Of a stretch of 64,000 bases of DNA, positions 30,884 through 39,708 are shown in pieces; position 1 is the stretch's first letter; each line of letters starts with the position of its first letter. The notes below the pieces were generated by a model. It was not told the DNA's origin and searched no databases. It saw only the letters and a list, made by a program, of their open reading frames with translations. Source of the DNA: Arthrobacter beigongshangensis (lineage in GTDB: Bacteria; Bacillota; Bacilli; Bacillales_A; Planococcaceae). The stretch covers positions 24,047 through 88,046 of the forward strand of contig NZ_JADHDX010000013.1 of NCBI RefSeq assembly GCF_016820585.1, written 5' to 3'. The translations under genes were made by a program, and so were the position numbers.

Positions 30884-32638
30884 GTGAAAGTTTTAGTACA
30901 ATTGAGTTGGTTTTTTAAACAACAGAAAAAGCAATACATATTTGGCATTGCTATGCTTGTTTTTGTATCGCTCTTGCAGCTCCTCCCTCCGAAAATTATC
31001 GGAATTATCGTTGATGATATTACGCTAGGTGAATTGACGGCTGGGGGGCTGACAAAATGGCTTATTATTTTAGGAGTGGCGGGCATTCTCATGTATGTTG
31101 CGCGTTTCTATTGGCGCGTGATGATTTTTGGTTCAGCCGTACTACTATCTCGTAAAATGCGTGAAAAATTATTCAATCATTTTACAAGAATGTCACCTTC
31201 CTTCTATCAAAAAAGAAGAGTAGGCGATTTAATGGCCCACGCTACAAATGATATTAACGCTGTACAACAAACGGCGGGTATGGGCGTTTTAACACTGGTC
31301 GACTCCATCTCAACAGGTGGATTTGTTATTTTGACAATGGCGATTACTATCAATTGGAAACTAACATTAATTGCCCTCATTCCATTGCCGTTTATGATTT
31401 TCATGACGGGTTATTATGGGAAGTTGCTGCGAAATCGTTTCCGCTTTGCGCAAGAAGCTTTTTCTAATTTGAATGACAAAACACAGGAAAGTATATCGGG
31501 CATTAAAGTCATCAAAACATTTGGCCAGCAGCAGGAGGATATTGAGGATTTCACGAATTTATCGACTGATGTTGTCGCTAAAAACATGCGGGTTGCTAAA
31601 ATCGATGCATTATTCGATCCGACGATAACAGGAATTTTTGCGATTTCATACATTTTGTCGTTCTTTTTCGGAACGAAGTTTATCATGGCAGGTGACATGT
31701 CAATCGGGGATATGGTGGCGTTTAGTACATACCTGGGCCTCCTTGTGTGGCCGATGCTGGCATTTGGGTTCCTGTTTAATATTGTGGAACGTGGAAATGC
31801 ATCCTATAGCAGGATTACAGAACTATTATCTATCGAACCAGAAATTAAAGACCTACCCGGCGCCATCGATAAAAGGCCAGAGGGTGATCTCTATTTCGAT
31901 ATCGTTGAATTCAAATTCCCTGATGACGAACGCCCTGCTTTGTATAATGTTCACTTCACGTTGCAGCGAGGAGAAACGATGGGAATTGTAGGGAAAACGG
32001 GTTCGGGGAAAACTGCTATTTTGAAATTATTGCTCCGGGAATTTGAAGGGTACAAAGGTAGCGTGGTCTATGGGGGAAGCCCAATCAACCAGTACAAGCA
32101 GCAGCGTTTACGGGAATCCATCGGCTATGTGCCACAAGATCATTTCTTATTCTCAACAACACTATCTGAAAACATTGCGTTTACCAATCCTAACATTGCG
32201 ACCGAGAAAATTTATGAGGCGGCACGACTTGCGCATATCCATGACGACATTTTAGGGTTTACAGAAGGCTATGACACTGTGGTCGGCGAACGCGGCGTAT
32301 CGTTATCAGGTGGGCAAAAGCAACGGGTTTCCATTGCGCGTGCGTTAATTATGGAGCCAGAATTATTGATTTTGGATGATTCCTTGTCGGCTGTTGATGC
32401 GAAAACAGAGGAAGCTATTTTGGAATCGCTCAAACAAACACGGACAGGTGAAACGACGATTATTACGTCACACCGTTTAAGTGCCATCCAACATGCGCAT
32501 AAGATCATAGTCCTCGACGAAGGAACAATTGTAGAGGCGGGAACGCATGAGGAGTTAATTGAGATGGATGGTAAATATAAAGAAATGTATGATTTGCAAC
32601 AACTAGAAGTACTTGTCGAACAAGGAGGTGAGGGGTAA
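30884..32638 (+). CDS. Multidrug ABC exporter half-transporter, BmrC/YheI-like
   Basis: A 584-residue type IV ABC half-transporter: six membrane helices in residues 1-310 and a nucleotide-binding domain with Walker A GKTGSGKT (about 370), LSGGQ and Walker B LLILDDSLSAVD. The catalytic Glu after Walker B is Asp, the mark of the degenerate site in BmrC of heterodimeric BmrCD. The overall sequence reads like YheI (WFFKQQKK, PPKIIGIIVDD, SPSFYQKRRVGDLMAHATND). The GTG start follows TAGGGGAAG. It overlaps the next half-transporter gene by one base (TAATG), so the two form the heterodimer that exports drugs using ATP. Confidence 0.92.
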   Translation: MKVLVQLSWFFKQQKKQYIFGIAMLVFVSLLQLLPPKIIGIIVDDITLGELTAGGLTKWLIILGVAGILMYVARFYWRVMIFGSAVLLSRKMREKLFNHFTRMSPSFYQKRRVGDLMAHATNDINAVQQTAGMGVLTLVDSISTGGFVILTMAITINWKLTLIALIPLPFMIFMTGYYGKLLRNRFRFAQEAFSNLNDKTQESISGIKVIKTFGQQQEDIEDFTNLSTDVVAKNMRVAKIDALFDPTITGIFAISYILSFFFGTKFIMAGDMSIGDMVAFSTYLGLLVWPMLAFGFLFNIVERGNASYSRITELLSIEPEIKDLPGAIDKRPEGDLYFDIVEFKFPDDERPALYNVHFTLQRGETMGIVGKTGSGKTAILKLLLREFEGYKGSVVYGGSPINQYKQQRLRESIGYVPQDHFLFSTTLSENIAFTNPNIATEKIYEAARLAHIHDDILGFTEGYDTVVGERGVSLSGGQKQRVSIARALIMEPELLILDDSLSAVDAKTEEAILESLKQTRTGETTIITSHRLSAIQHAHKIIVLDEGTIVEAGTHEELIEMDGKYKEMYDLQQLEVLVEQGGEG

Positions 32639-34425
32639 TGTCGATGGAGAAACAGCCAAAACTAACAGCAAAAGATCAATGGTTGGTTTTCAAAAGACTG
32701 TTAAGCTATGCTATCCCTCATAAAAAAAGTATACTCATTGCGCTTACCTTATTGATATTGACGACGATTGGTACGATTGTAGGACCGTTAATCATTCAGC
32801 GCTTTATCGACAATCATTTGACACCGATGAGCTTTCCGTGGGATACGATCGCGACGATTGCAATTGTATACATTGTGATTCAAGTATTCATTGTCGTGGT
32901 GTCCTATTTCCAGCTAATGCGTTTCCAGGATATCGCATTGAAAATCATTCAGCAAATGCGGATTGACGTGTTTTCAAAGGTTCAAGGACTTGGAATGCGT
33001 TACTTCGATAAAACACCTGCAGGTAGTATCGTGTCACGCGTTACAAATGACACGGAATCGATCAAAGAAATGTTTGTCAGTGTCATTGTCACGTTTTTAC
33101 AAGCAATTTTTATTTTGATTGGTGTCTATATTGCTCTCTTCTCACTGGATCGTAAGTTAGCACTGATATCGCTAGTATTATTGCCTTTAATCCTCCTGGT
33201 GATTGTCGCCTACAGACGCTATAGCGCTGACTTTTACCAAGATATAAGGGAACGTTTAAGCCAGCTGAATGCCAAAATTGCTGAATCGTTATCAGGTATG
33301 GGGATGGTTCAGGCATTTAGACAGGAAGACCGTCTAGAGGCTGAATTCGATGCGATTAATGAAAAGCATTTCCGAGCGGGAATGCGCAATATTAAATTCG
33401 ATAGTGTGCTACTTGGACCTGCGATTGACCTGCTATATGCAGCAGCAATTGTATTCGTTCTCGGTTATTTCGGATTTATGTCACTTGACAGTGCAGTTGA
33501 AGTAGGAATTCTTTACGTTTTCACTACATTAATCGGTAAGCTTTTCCAGCCTATTCAGCAAGTCATGCAACGCCTCTCGATTTTTCAACAAGCACTCGTC
33601 TCTGCTTCGCGTGTCTTTGTATTGATGGATGATTCTGATATGGAGCCAGAGCAACAAAGCACTAGCAATGCAACTATCCAAGATGGAAAAATTGAATTTC
33701 GTAATGTGACATTTTCGTATGATGGGCAAATGAATGTGTTGAAAAATATTTCATTCACAGCGAACGCAGGAGAAACGGTTGCTCTCGTTGGCCATACAGG
33801 TAGCGGGAAAAGTTCCATCATCAACTTGCTTATGCGATTTTATGAATACGAACACGGGGACGTCTACATTGATGGTATCTCATTGAAGGAATTTTCAAAG
33901 CAGGAACTGCGTCAGAAAATGGGGCTAGTTTTGCAAGATCCCTTCCTGTTTTACGGGGATATTGAAAGTAATATCCGTTTGCATGATCAGGAGATGACCT
34001 CTGCCGAAGTGAGAGCGGCCGCTGAATTTGTGCAAGCAAATGAATTTATTGAAAGGTTACCTGACAAATATGCACAAAAAGTGACAGAACGCGGCTCGAC
34101 TTTTTCTAGTGGGCAGCGTCAGCTTGTCGCATTCGCACGGACGATTGCAACGAATCCCAAAGTGCTCGTTCTCGATGAAGCAACGGCAAACATTGACACA
34201 GAAACGGAAGTCGCTATCCAGGCAAGCTTGGAGAAGATGCGCAAAGGACGTACAACAATCGCCATTGCTCACCGTTTGAGTACTATTCAAGACGCAGAAC
34301 TGATACTTGTTCTTCATAAAGGTGAAATTGTTGAACGTGGAACACATCAGGAATTGTTAACACAACAAGGTCTTTATCATAAGATGTATTTGCTGCAAAA
34401 TGGCATTTTAGAAGACAGCATTTAG
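32638..34425 (+). CDS. Multidrug ABC exporter half-transporter, BmrD/YheH-like
   Basis: A 595-residue partner of the upstream protein: six membrane helices in residues 25-325, Walker A GHTGSGKS (about 385), signature SSGQ in FSSGQRQLVAFA, and Walker B VLVLDEATANID with the catalytic Glu present. The complete Walker B complements the Asp of the partner, as expected for a heterodimer with one degenerate site. It is shorter than B. subtilis YheH (about 670 residues), lacking that protein's extra insertion. Substrates cannot be read from the sequence. Confidence 0.92.
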   Translation: MSMEKQPKLTAKDQWLVFKRLLSYAIPHKKSILIALTLLILTTIGTIVGPLIIQRFIDNHLTPMSFPWDTIATIAIVYIVIQVFIVVVSYFQLMRFQDIALKIIQQMRIDVFSKVQGLGMRYFDKTPAGSIVSRVTNDTESIKEMFVSVIVTFLQAIFILIGVYIALFSLDRKLALISLVLLPLILLVIVAYRRYSADFYQDIRERLSQLNAKIAESLSGMGMVQAFRQEDRLEAEFDAINEKHFRAGMRNIKFDSVLLGPAIDLLYAAAIVFVLGYFGFMSLDSAVEVGILYVFTTLIGKLFQPIQQVMQRLSIFQQALVSASRVFVLMDDSDMEPEQQSTSNATIQDGKIEFRNVTFSYDGQMNVLKNISFTANAGETVALVGHTGSGKSSIINLLMRFYEYEHGDVYIDGISLKEFSKQELRQKMGLVLQDPFLFYGDIESNIRLHDQEMTSAEVRAAAEFVQANEFIERLPDKYAQKVTERGSTFSSGQRQLVAFARTIATNPKVLVLDEATANIDTETEVAIQASLEKMRKGRTTIAIAHRLSTIQDAELILVLHKGEIVERGTHQELLTQQGLYHKMYLLQNGILEDSI

Positions 34426-34429
34426 AATA

Positions 34430-34476
34430 TAACCCGGCTCAAACGTACTTTTATTCGGTACATGTGAGCCGGGTTA
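34430..34476 (+). terminator. Hairpin after the exporter operon
   Basis: TAACCCGGCTCA and TGAGCCGGGTTA (34430-34441, 34465-34476) form a perfect 12-bp stem, with GTAC/GTAC inside. There is no T-run, so it may act as an RNA 3' end stabiliser or a weak terminator. Confidence 0.6.
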
Positions 34477-34581
34477 AATGTATACTATAAAAATGTCATA
34501 AACTGTTCACAGACAAATAAGGCGTATTTCGGTGCTTCTTTTGATACGATTAGGTTAGAAAAGATAGAAGGGAAGAGAATA

Positions 34582-35292
34582 ATGGCACCAGACTTAAATC
34601 TATTTCTCGCTTTCGGCGCCGGATTTTTAAGCTTTATATCTCCTTGTACATTGCCTTTGTATCCAGCATTCTTATCGTATATTACGGGCATGTCATTGGA
34701 TGAATTGAAATCGGATTCGAAACGCATGAGTAAAAGTGGAATGCTGCATACGCTGTTCTTTTTAATTGGATTTTCACTTATTTTTATTGTACTTGGTTTT
34801 GGATCATCATTCCTAGGCCGGTTCTTCATTGAAAATCAAGAAATTCTAAGGCAAGTGGGAGCTATTTTCATTGTCTTATTTGGTGTGATGATCGCCGGTA
34901 TATTTACACCCAAGTTTCTTATGCAGGAAAAGAAGCTACAATTTAAAAATAGACCTTCTGGCTACGCTGGGTCCGTGCTAATTGGGCTTGGATTCGCAGC
35001 GGGTTGGACGCCATGTTCTGGACCTATCATCGGAGCCATTATCGGATTAGCTGCTGCCAACCCGGGGTCAGGTATGGTGTATATGCTATTATACGTCCTT
35101 GGTTTCGCGATACCATTCTTCATCCTCTCGTTCTATGTGACCAGGCTTAGCTGGATTCGGAAATCAAGTGGCATCATTATGAAGGTGGGCGGCTACATTA
35201 TGATTGCAGTCGGGATTCTATTGTTTTTCGATGGTATGACGTACATCATCAGTTTATTGAGTCCGATTTTTGGAGACTTTACAGGTTTTTAA
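34582..35292 (+). CDS. ccdA: Cytochrome c biogenesis protein CcdA
   Basis: A 236-residue membrane protein with six helices. The two redox cysteines sit in SPCTLPLYP (Cys22) and GWTPCSGP (Cys145), as in all CcdA proteins, which pass electrons from cytoplasmic thioredoxin to extracytoplasmic thiol-disulfide proteins for cytochrome c maturation and spore development. AAGGGAAGAG precedes the ATG. A thioredoxin-like gene and ccdC follow in the B. subtilis ccdA-yneI-yneJ order (though yneI differs), and yneK is the next gene, on the opposite strand. Confidence 0.95.
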   Translation: MAPDLNLFLAFGAGFLSFISPCTLPLYPAFLSYITGMSLDELKSDSKRMSKSGMLHTLFFLIGFSLIFIVLGFGSSFLGRFFIENQEILRQVGAIFIVLFGVMIAGIFTPKFLMQEKKLQFKNRPSGYAGSVLIGLGFAAGWTPCSGPIIGAIIGLAAANPGSGMVYMLLYVLGFAIPFFILSFYVTRLSWIRKSSGIIMKVGGYIMIAVGILLFFDGMTYIISLLSPIFGDFTGF

Positions 35293-35310
35293 TTTGGAAG
35301 GGGATCACTC

Positions 35311-35637
35311 ATGGAACAAATAGCTTCGTTTGAAGATTGGATTGAGACAATCGAGCGAGAAAATGAGTTACTTCTTTTCGTGAAAACCAATAATTGTTCG
35401 GTCTGTGATGGATTATATCCACAAGTAGAAGTCTTAAAAGCGGACTATCCAATCCCTTTTTATCAAGTAAATATAGCGCAAGTACCGGAAATAGCGGGAC
35501 AGTTGTCATTGTTTACGGCACCGGTTGTCTTGTTGTTTTACGAAGCTAAGGAGTACACGCGATTTGCTAGGTTTGTTCGGATCGAAGAGTTAAAGCAACG
35601 CTTAGCGGAGCTTATTGAACGGGGGAAACCAGATTGA
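35311..35637 (+). CDS. Thioredoxin-like protein
   Basis: A 108-residue cytoplasmic thioredoxin-fold protein. LLFVKTNNCSVCDGLYPQVE contains a CxxC pair (Cys29, Cys32), and the cis-Pro strand is FTAPVVLLF. There is no signal peptide. Its place between ccdA and ccdC suggests that it supplies or withdraws electrons for CcdA. Its stop overlaps the start of ccdC (ATTGA). Confidence 0.85.
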   Translation: MEQIASFEDWIETIERENELLLFVKTNNCSVCDGLYPQVEVLKADYPIPFYQVNIAQVPEIAGQLSLFTAPVVLLFYEAKEYTRFARFVRIEELKQRLAELIERGKPD

Positions 35638-36134
35638 GCGAATTGGTTGAAATGATTTTCACAAAAGTCCCCCCCGTTTATCTTATTATCGGTTCAACGG
35701 CAATCGCATTGTTCATGGGAATATTAGCACTCATCGTTCGAACAAAGGCTGCCAAAAAGCCGGTGACTGCGAAAAGGATTATCCTACCGCCTCTTTTTAT
35801 GTCAACCGGTGCACTGATGTTTATATTCGAAGAATTCAGGGTACCTCCGTTGCAAATTGTGGAGGCACTCATTGTTGGGGCACTATTCTCCATCATTTTG
35901 ATTAAAACGACACACTTCGAACAGAAGGACAATGGCATTTACGTTAAACGTTCAAAAGCGTTTCTATTCATCTTACTGGGACTACTCATTGTTCGGCTGG
36001 TCGGCAAGCTCATCCTGAGCAATTCGATTGACGTTGGTGAATTGGGTGGCATGTTTTGGATTCTTGCATTCGGCATGATTGTTCCATGGCGAATTGGCAT
36101 GCTGTCGAAGTTTAACTCACTTCAGAAAATATAA
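35634..36134 (+). CDS. ccdC: CcdC family membrane protein
   Basis: A 166-residue protein with about five membrane helices, matching B. subtilis YneJ/CcdC in size and pattern (VYLIIGSTAIALFMGILALI, KRIILPPLFMSTGALMF, FWILAFGMIVPWRIGML). It is encoded with ccdA but its function is not known, and in B. subtilis it is dispensable for cytochrome c synthesis. TTG at 35634 overlaps the upstream stop by four bases. Confidence 0.9.
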   Translation: MSELVEMIFTKVPPVYLIIGSTAIALFMGILALIVRTKAAKKPVTAKRIILPPLFMSTGALMFIFEEFRVPPLQIVEALIVGALFSIILIKTTHFEQKDNGIYVKRSKAFLFILLGLLIVRLVGKLILSNSIDVGELGGMFWILAFGMIVPWRIGMLSKFNSLQKI

Positions 36135-36150
36135 TAACAAGAACTAAACT

Positions 36151-36190
36151 AAAAAAAGATGCTCACACAATTTGTGTAGGCATCTTTTTT
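36151..36190 (+). terminator. Rho-independent terminator of the ccd operon
   Basis: AAAAAAGATGC pairs with GCATCTTTTTT, with CACACAA/TTGTGT inside. It ends at the border of a reversed copy of the dispersed repeat. Confidence 0.9.
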
Positions 36191-36230
36191 GGTTACGCCT
36201 CGCCAAAATTTGTGATATTCGCGGGGGGCT
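36191..36230 (-). repeat. Dispersed intergenic repeat, copy D (reversed, short)
   Basis: On the reverse strand it reads GCCCCCCGCGAATATCAC, then AAATTTTGG and GCGAGGCGTAACC, a diverged and internally deleted form of the element at 23243-23335. Confidence 0.65.
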
Positions 36231-36244
36231 TTTGTAGAATGATG

Positions 36245-36667
36245 TTAAAATAGATGTTCATAGGGAGTTAAATCAATATCCATAGATGATAGCTTTTTCC
36301 GTAGAAATTTATGGTCCCGTTTTGGCGTCGCCTGTATATAACCGCGAATAATAAGATCATGATTAATTTTCGGTGCTTTTTCATCTAATGCAATCTCACC
36401 AATTTTCCCGGCGATTTTTTGCTTGGCAACAGGTCGGAATAACTCTGGTACTGGGGTGACGAGCTCGTTGAGTAGTAATTTAGCTTCGTCATTCCAAAGA
36501 TGAAGGGAACTCTCCACATAATGCTCTTCCCAGTCAAGCGTCGATTTACCATCTGCTTTCGGAAATACTTTGAGAAATTTCCGAAACATGAAGAAGCCGC
36601 CTATGGCAAAAAGTCCAACGAGAACAAAGGTCCATAAAGTAATCAACCACATAAATAAATCTGGCAA
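36245..36667 (-). CDS. yneK: DUF2621 membrane protein YneK
   Basis: A 140-residue protein with one N-terminal membrane helix (FMWLITLWTFVLVGLFAIGGF) and a soluble domain, including KSTLDWEEHYVESSLHLWND, LLNELVTPVPELFRPVAK and GYIQATPKRDHKFLRKKL. This matches YneK (DUF2621), located beside ccdC in Bacillus as here. The function is unknown; the conserved His and acidic residues may bind metal. Confidence 0.9.
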   Translation of the reverse strand: MPDLFMWLITLWTFVLVGLFAIGGFFMFRKFLKVFPKADGKSTLDWEEHYVESSLHLWNDEAKLLLNELVTPVPELFRPVAKQKIAGKIGEIALDEKAPKINHDLIIRGYIQATPKRDHKFLRKKLSSMDIDLTPYEHLF

Positions 36668-36889
36668 TAGTCTTCACCTCTTCCATATCTATTCACCATT
36701 ATAAGAGTATCAGTAAAAAAATACACGAACAATGTATTTCTAAGCTTAATTTATACTGAGCCCCTTAAAGTGAAGCGGACTTCACAAAATCGTCAAAGTT
36801 TCAAGGAGTGATTATCGACTCGTTTGCTTGTGAAGGTGAATTACATCCGCTATGATAAACGTATAAACAGTATAGTGAGGGATAAGAAG

Positions 36890-37486
36890 ATGCGTAGAAA
36901 TTTATTATTACCGTATATTTTACTTGTAGTACTTGTCCTGGCAGCTTGTTCAGGACCAGGCGGCTTCAAAGCAGACTTTGAATATCAAATCGCACCGTTT
37001 GAATTTACAAATCAGCATAATGAGCAAGTTTCGCTTGATGATTTGGAAGGACAAGTGTGGTTATCTCAATTTATATTCACAAAGTGTACATCAGTCTGCC
37101 CACCGATGATGGTGAATATGGTGGACATCCAAGCAAAACTAGCTGAAGAAGGCGTAGAAGACTATAAAATCGTATCATTTAGCGTCGATCCAGAAGTGGA
37201 TACACCTGAAGTGTTACAAGAGTATCTTGATATGTTCGATACAAAGGACCAAAGTAAGTGGGAAATGCTAACGGGTTACACAATGGAGGATATTTCGAAG
37301 TTTGCGCTGGAATCTTTTAAGACAATTGTAGTTGATGATCCAAACTCTGACCAGGTGACACATGGTGTTCAATTTTCACTCGTCAATCAGCAGGGACAAA
37401 TCGTCAAAATGTATAAAGGCGATACGGATGTCCAATTTGAACAAATTGTTAAAGATATGAAAGCACTTATTAAAGCAGGTGCTTAA
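36890..37486 (+). CDS. SCO1/SenC family lipoprotein
   Basis: A 198-residue lipoprotein (signal peptide with lipobox LAAC, Cys20) with a thioredoxin fold of the SCO family, which loads copper into the CuA centre of cytochrome oxidase. The ligands are present: FTKCTSVCPP (Cys66, Cys70) and VTHGVQFS (His158). B. subtilis has one such protein, YpmQ. The ATG at 36890 follows GTGAGGGA. The next gene is a transglycosylase 41 bases downstream. Confidence 0.9.
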   Translation: MRRNLLLPYILLVVLVLAACSGPGGFKADFEYQIAPFEFTNQHNEQVSLDDLEGQVWLSQFIFTKCTSVCPPMMVNMVDIQAKLAEEGVEDYKIVSFSVDPEVDTPEVLQEYLDMFDTKDQSKWEMLTGYTMEDISKFALESFKTIVVDDPNSDQVTHGVQFSLVNQQGQIVKMYKGDTDVQFEQIVKDMKALIKAGA

Positions 37487-37527
37487 TCAGCATATGTAAG
37501 ACTGGAACTGATGGGGTGTAAAGAGTC

Positions 37528-38196
37528 ATGGCAAAAAAGAAAAATAAAGGGTTGTCTATGAAGGTAAAAGCACTGCTCATTATTCTTCTTATTCCCGTGG
37601 CAGTTACCGTTTTTACATTGACGGCTATCATCTGGACAGGCTTACAAAACCCAGAACTGATTCGGAAGTCAGCAAGCGCACTGCTTGAGATAAAAGAGCA
37701 TCATAGTGCGACGACGATTCCGGAAGAATATATCCAAGTGTATAAAGATGCGGCAGAATCCTACGGTATTCCGTGGACACTATTAGCGGCACATCATCGG
37801 ATTGAAACTCGTTTTTCGACGATGGATCCTCTTCTTTCACCAGTGGGGGCAGAGGGACATATGCAGTTCATGCCCTGTACATTTGTAGGATGGGGTTACC
37901 CAGGTTGTAGTGGACTTGGTAAGGGAGAGATTCCAGAAAAGGATAAAACGAATCCAGCCATTATAAAGCAATATGGTGGCTATGGTGTAGATGCAAATGG
38001 TGACGGTATTGCCGACCCATATGATATTGAAGATGCCATGCATAGCGCTGCGAAATACCTAGCGAAAAGTGGAGCGGCCGATGGCGAGCTCGAAAAGGCG
38101 ATTTTTGACTACAACCGTAGTGAAAAATATGTACAGGATGTTCTTTATTTTTTCAATGAATTTGAGGCATATCGTATTGAAATGGAAAACAAATAA
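37528..38196 (+). CDS. Membrane-anchored lytic transglycosylase
   Basis: A 222-residue protein with one N-terminal membrane helix (ALLIILLIPVAVTVFTLTAII) and an SLT-type lysozyme-like domain from about residue 68. The catalytic Glu is Glu93 in AAHHRIETRF, followed by SPVGAEGHMQFMPCTFVGWG, the typical GLMQ-like motif, and YNRSEKYVQDVL near the end. It should cleave the glycan strands of peptidoglycan at the membrane face. Two Cys (MPCTF, PGCSG) could form a disulfide. A strong terminator follows. Confidence 0.9.
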   Translation: MAKKKNKGLSMKVKALLIILLIPVAVTVFTLTAIIWTGLQNPELIRKSASALLEIKEHHSATTIPEEYIQVYKDAAESYGIPWTLLAAHHRIETRFSTMDPLLSPVGAEGHMQFMPCTFVGWGYPGCSGLGKGEIPEKDKTNPAIIKQYGGYGVDANGDGIADPYDIEDAMHSAAKYLAKSGAADGELEKAIFDYNRSEKYVQDVLYFFNEFEAYRIEMENK

Positions 38197-38197
38197 T

Positions 38198-38237
38198 AAA
38201 AAGATGGACCTCCGTTCAAAGGGGTCCATCTTTTTAT
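38198..38237 (+). terminator. Rho-independent terminator
   Basis: AAAAAGATGGACC (38198-38210) pairs perfectly with GGTCCATCTTTTT (38223-38235). Confidence 0.93.
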
Positions 38238-38242
38238 TTGAA

Positions 38243-38290
38243 CTTTCGGCGGATGTCACGAATTTCGAATTACGCCTCAACGTAATTCAT
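38243..38290 (+). repeat. Dispersed intergenic repeat, copy B (short)
   Basis: CTTTCGGCGGATGTCACGAA and then ATTTCGAATTACGCC...CGTAATT carry the start and the terminal AATTACG/CGTAATT hairpin of the element at 23243-23335, without its central part. Confidence 0.75.
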
Positions 38291-38292
38291 AC

Positions 38293-38547
38293 TCATGTAG
38301 CTCTACGCATGGTTTTCATGATAAAGCTCACAATGAAGACAAGGATTATCGCACCAATCAGGGCTGGGAAGACGTAAAAATCGGATACTCGCCAACCCCA
38401 TTGGCCAAGAAGTTTACCGCCAATCCAAGCTCCGATAATACCAGCAATGATATTTCCGAAAATGCCGCCTGGAATGTCTTTCCCTAAAATCATACCAGCC
38501 AACCAACCGATGATTCCGCCGATAATCAAAAACCAAATAAATCCCAT
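38293..38547 (-). CDS. GlsB/YeaQ/YmgE family membrane protein
   Basis: An 84-residue protein with three hydrophobic helices rich in Gly-Ile repeats (IGGIIGWLAGMILGKDIPGG, GNIIAGIIGAWIGGKLLG), the hallmark of the transglycosylase-associated/GlsB family. The family is linked to general stress in Firmicutes but has no known activity. The stop codon borders repeat copy B. AAAGGAGATGG precedes the ATG. Confidence 0.88.
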   Translation of the reverse strand: MGFIWFLIIGGIIGWLAGMILGKDIPGGIFGNIIAGIIGAWIGGKLLGQWGWRVSDFYVFPALIGAIILVFIVSFIMKTMRRAT

Positions 38548-38662
38548 TGCATTCCATCTCCTTTGAAGTAATTCGTAGTTGCTTCTGTAGTATTCACAAT
38601 AACCTTCTTTACAATACTTTAAACAACAAAAACGAAAAAATTACCAGAGATTTCAGAGGAGG

Positions 38663-39208
38663 TTAGCGGACAATTGTAGCACCTAACGTATTTTCAAAAT
38701 GACGTAGTGCCCATTCATGACCCGCAGAATCGAAACTTGCGACACCTTGTTCATGAATAAAGATATCGAAACCACGGTTATAAGCATCGACAGCCGTGTG
38801 AAGGATACAAATATCTGTACAGACGCCCACAAGATGTAATTGTGTAATTTGTCGTGTCCGCAAAAGTAGCTCCAAGTCAGTTCCGACAAATGCGCTGTAA
38901 CGCGTTTTGTCCATCCAGTGGATGTTTGCCTTTCGCGCCTCATATAACTGCTGAAGAGATCCATATAAATTTCTGCCGGCAGTCCCACGAATATTATGAG
39001 GCGGGAACTGATTCGTTTCAGGATGGTACGGATCGTCAATTTCATGCACATCAACCGGCATGGCAACAAAATGACCTTCATCTAAAAAGGTTTTTGTCAA
39101 TTCTGTAATATAATTTTCAAGCGCCATCCCAGGTTCTCCACATGTTAATGCGCCGTCTTTAGCAATAAAATCGACCGTATAATCAATGACCATTAATGCT
39201 TTCTTCAT
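38663..39208 (-). CDS. pncA: Nicotinamidase-like cysteine hydrolase
   Basis: A 181-residue isochorismatase-superfamily protein with the complete nicotinamidase set: catalytic Asp9 (MVIDYTVDF), Lys101 (MDKTRYSAF) and Cys134 (GVCTDICILHT), and metal ligands Asp53, His55 and His71 (PVDVHE, PPHN). It resembles B. subtilis YueJ/PncA, which converts nicotinamide to nicotinate for NAD salvage. It is monocistronic, and AAAAGGAGTGG precedes the ATG. Confidence 0.88.
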   Translation of the reverse strand: MKKALMVIDYTVDFIAKDGALTCGEPGMALENYITELTKTFLDEGHFVAMPVDVHEIDDPYHPETNQFPPHNIRGTAGRNLYGSLQQLYEARKANIHWMDKTRYSAFVGTDLELLLRTRQITQLHLVGVCTDICILHTAVDAYNRGFDIFIHEQGVASFDSAGHEWALRHFENTLGATIVR

Positions 39209-39574
39209 ACTAAATCCACTCCTTTTTATGTTGGTCTATTTATCATGTCCTATCCAAACAGCTTGTTCAAGTCTATTCTTAATGTATAGAATAATTAAAT
39301 AACTTTATTTTAAGTAAAAAATGTTCTAAGAGGCTCAAAAGAGGGTATGTATTTGTGAGGTCTTCGCATTCGTGAGGAGAAGTAAATAAGCGATTCCTTT
39401 GCAAAGATTTGAATGCTGTCATTAGTGGCTGTAAGCTCTAAAACGATAATCCGCTTGGTCATTACAATTACTTATGAAAGACTATAAATATAATGTATTT
39501 TACTTATGTACGTTGGTATTATATGATGGACTAGAGAAAAGTTGCTTATTTGTCTTCAGCTTAAGACAGATAAA
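39209..39574. other. Upstream region of acnA without genes
   Basis: Between pncA and repeat copy C there are about 370 bases. I see an AT-rich part around 39290-39320 and no reading frame with a ribosome site. The acnA promoter must lie here or in the repeat, but I could not pick one with confidence, nor a clear CcpC site. Confidence 0.5.
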
Positions 39575-39660
39575 GCCTCCGGTGGATGTCACGGATTTTT
39601 TAGGTGGAGCTTCAATTCTCTTCGAGAAAATCCGGACACAATTACGCCGGGCGTAATTGA
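39575..39660 (+). repeat. Dispersed intergenic repeat, copy C (full length)
   Basis: GCCTCCGGTGGATGTCACGG begins the element; CGGATTTT (39592-39599) pairs with AAAATCCG (39627-39634) and CAATTACGC (39639-39647) with GCGTAATTG (39651-39659). It lies 49 bases upstream of acnA, so it is probably part of the acnA 5' untranslated region. Confidence 0.85.
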
Positions 39661-39708
39661 TTTACAGCCTTTTCAGCAGTTTTAGTAGAAAAAAGGAGGA
39701 ATTCAGTA

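Noticed and set aside
39285..39320. CcpC-like ATAA...TTAT pairs upstream of acnA
   Set aside because: The region is simply AT-rich, the spacing does not match ATAA-N7-TTAT and it is about 400 bases from the gene.
39474..39656. 60-codon forward frame upstream of acnA
   Set aside because: It ends inside the dispersed repeat and its start has no ribosome site; it is part of the acnA leader region.
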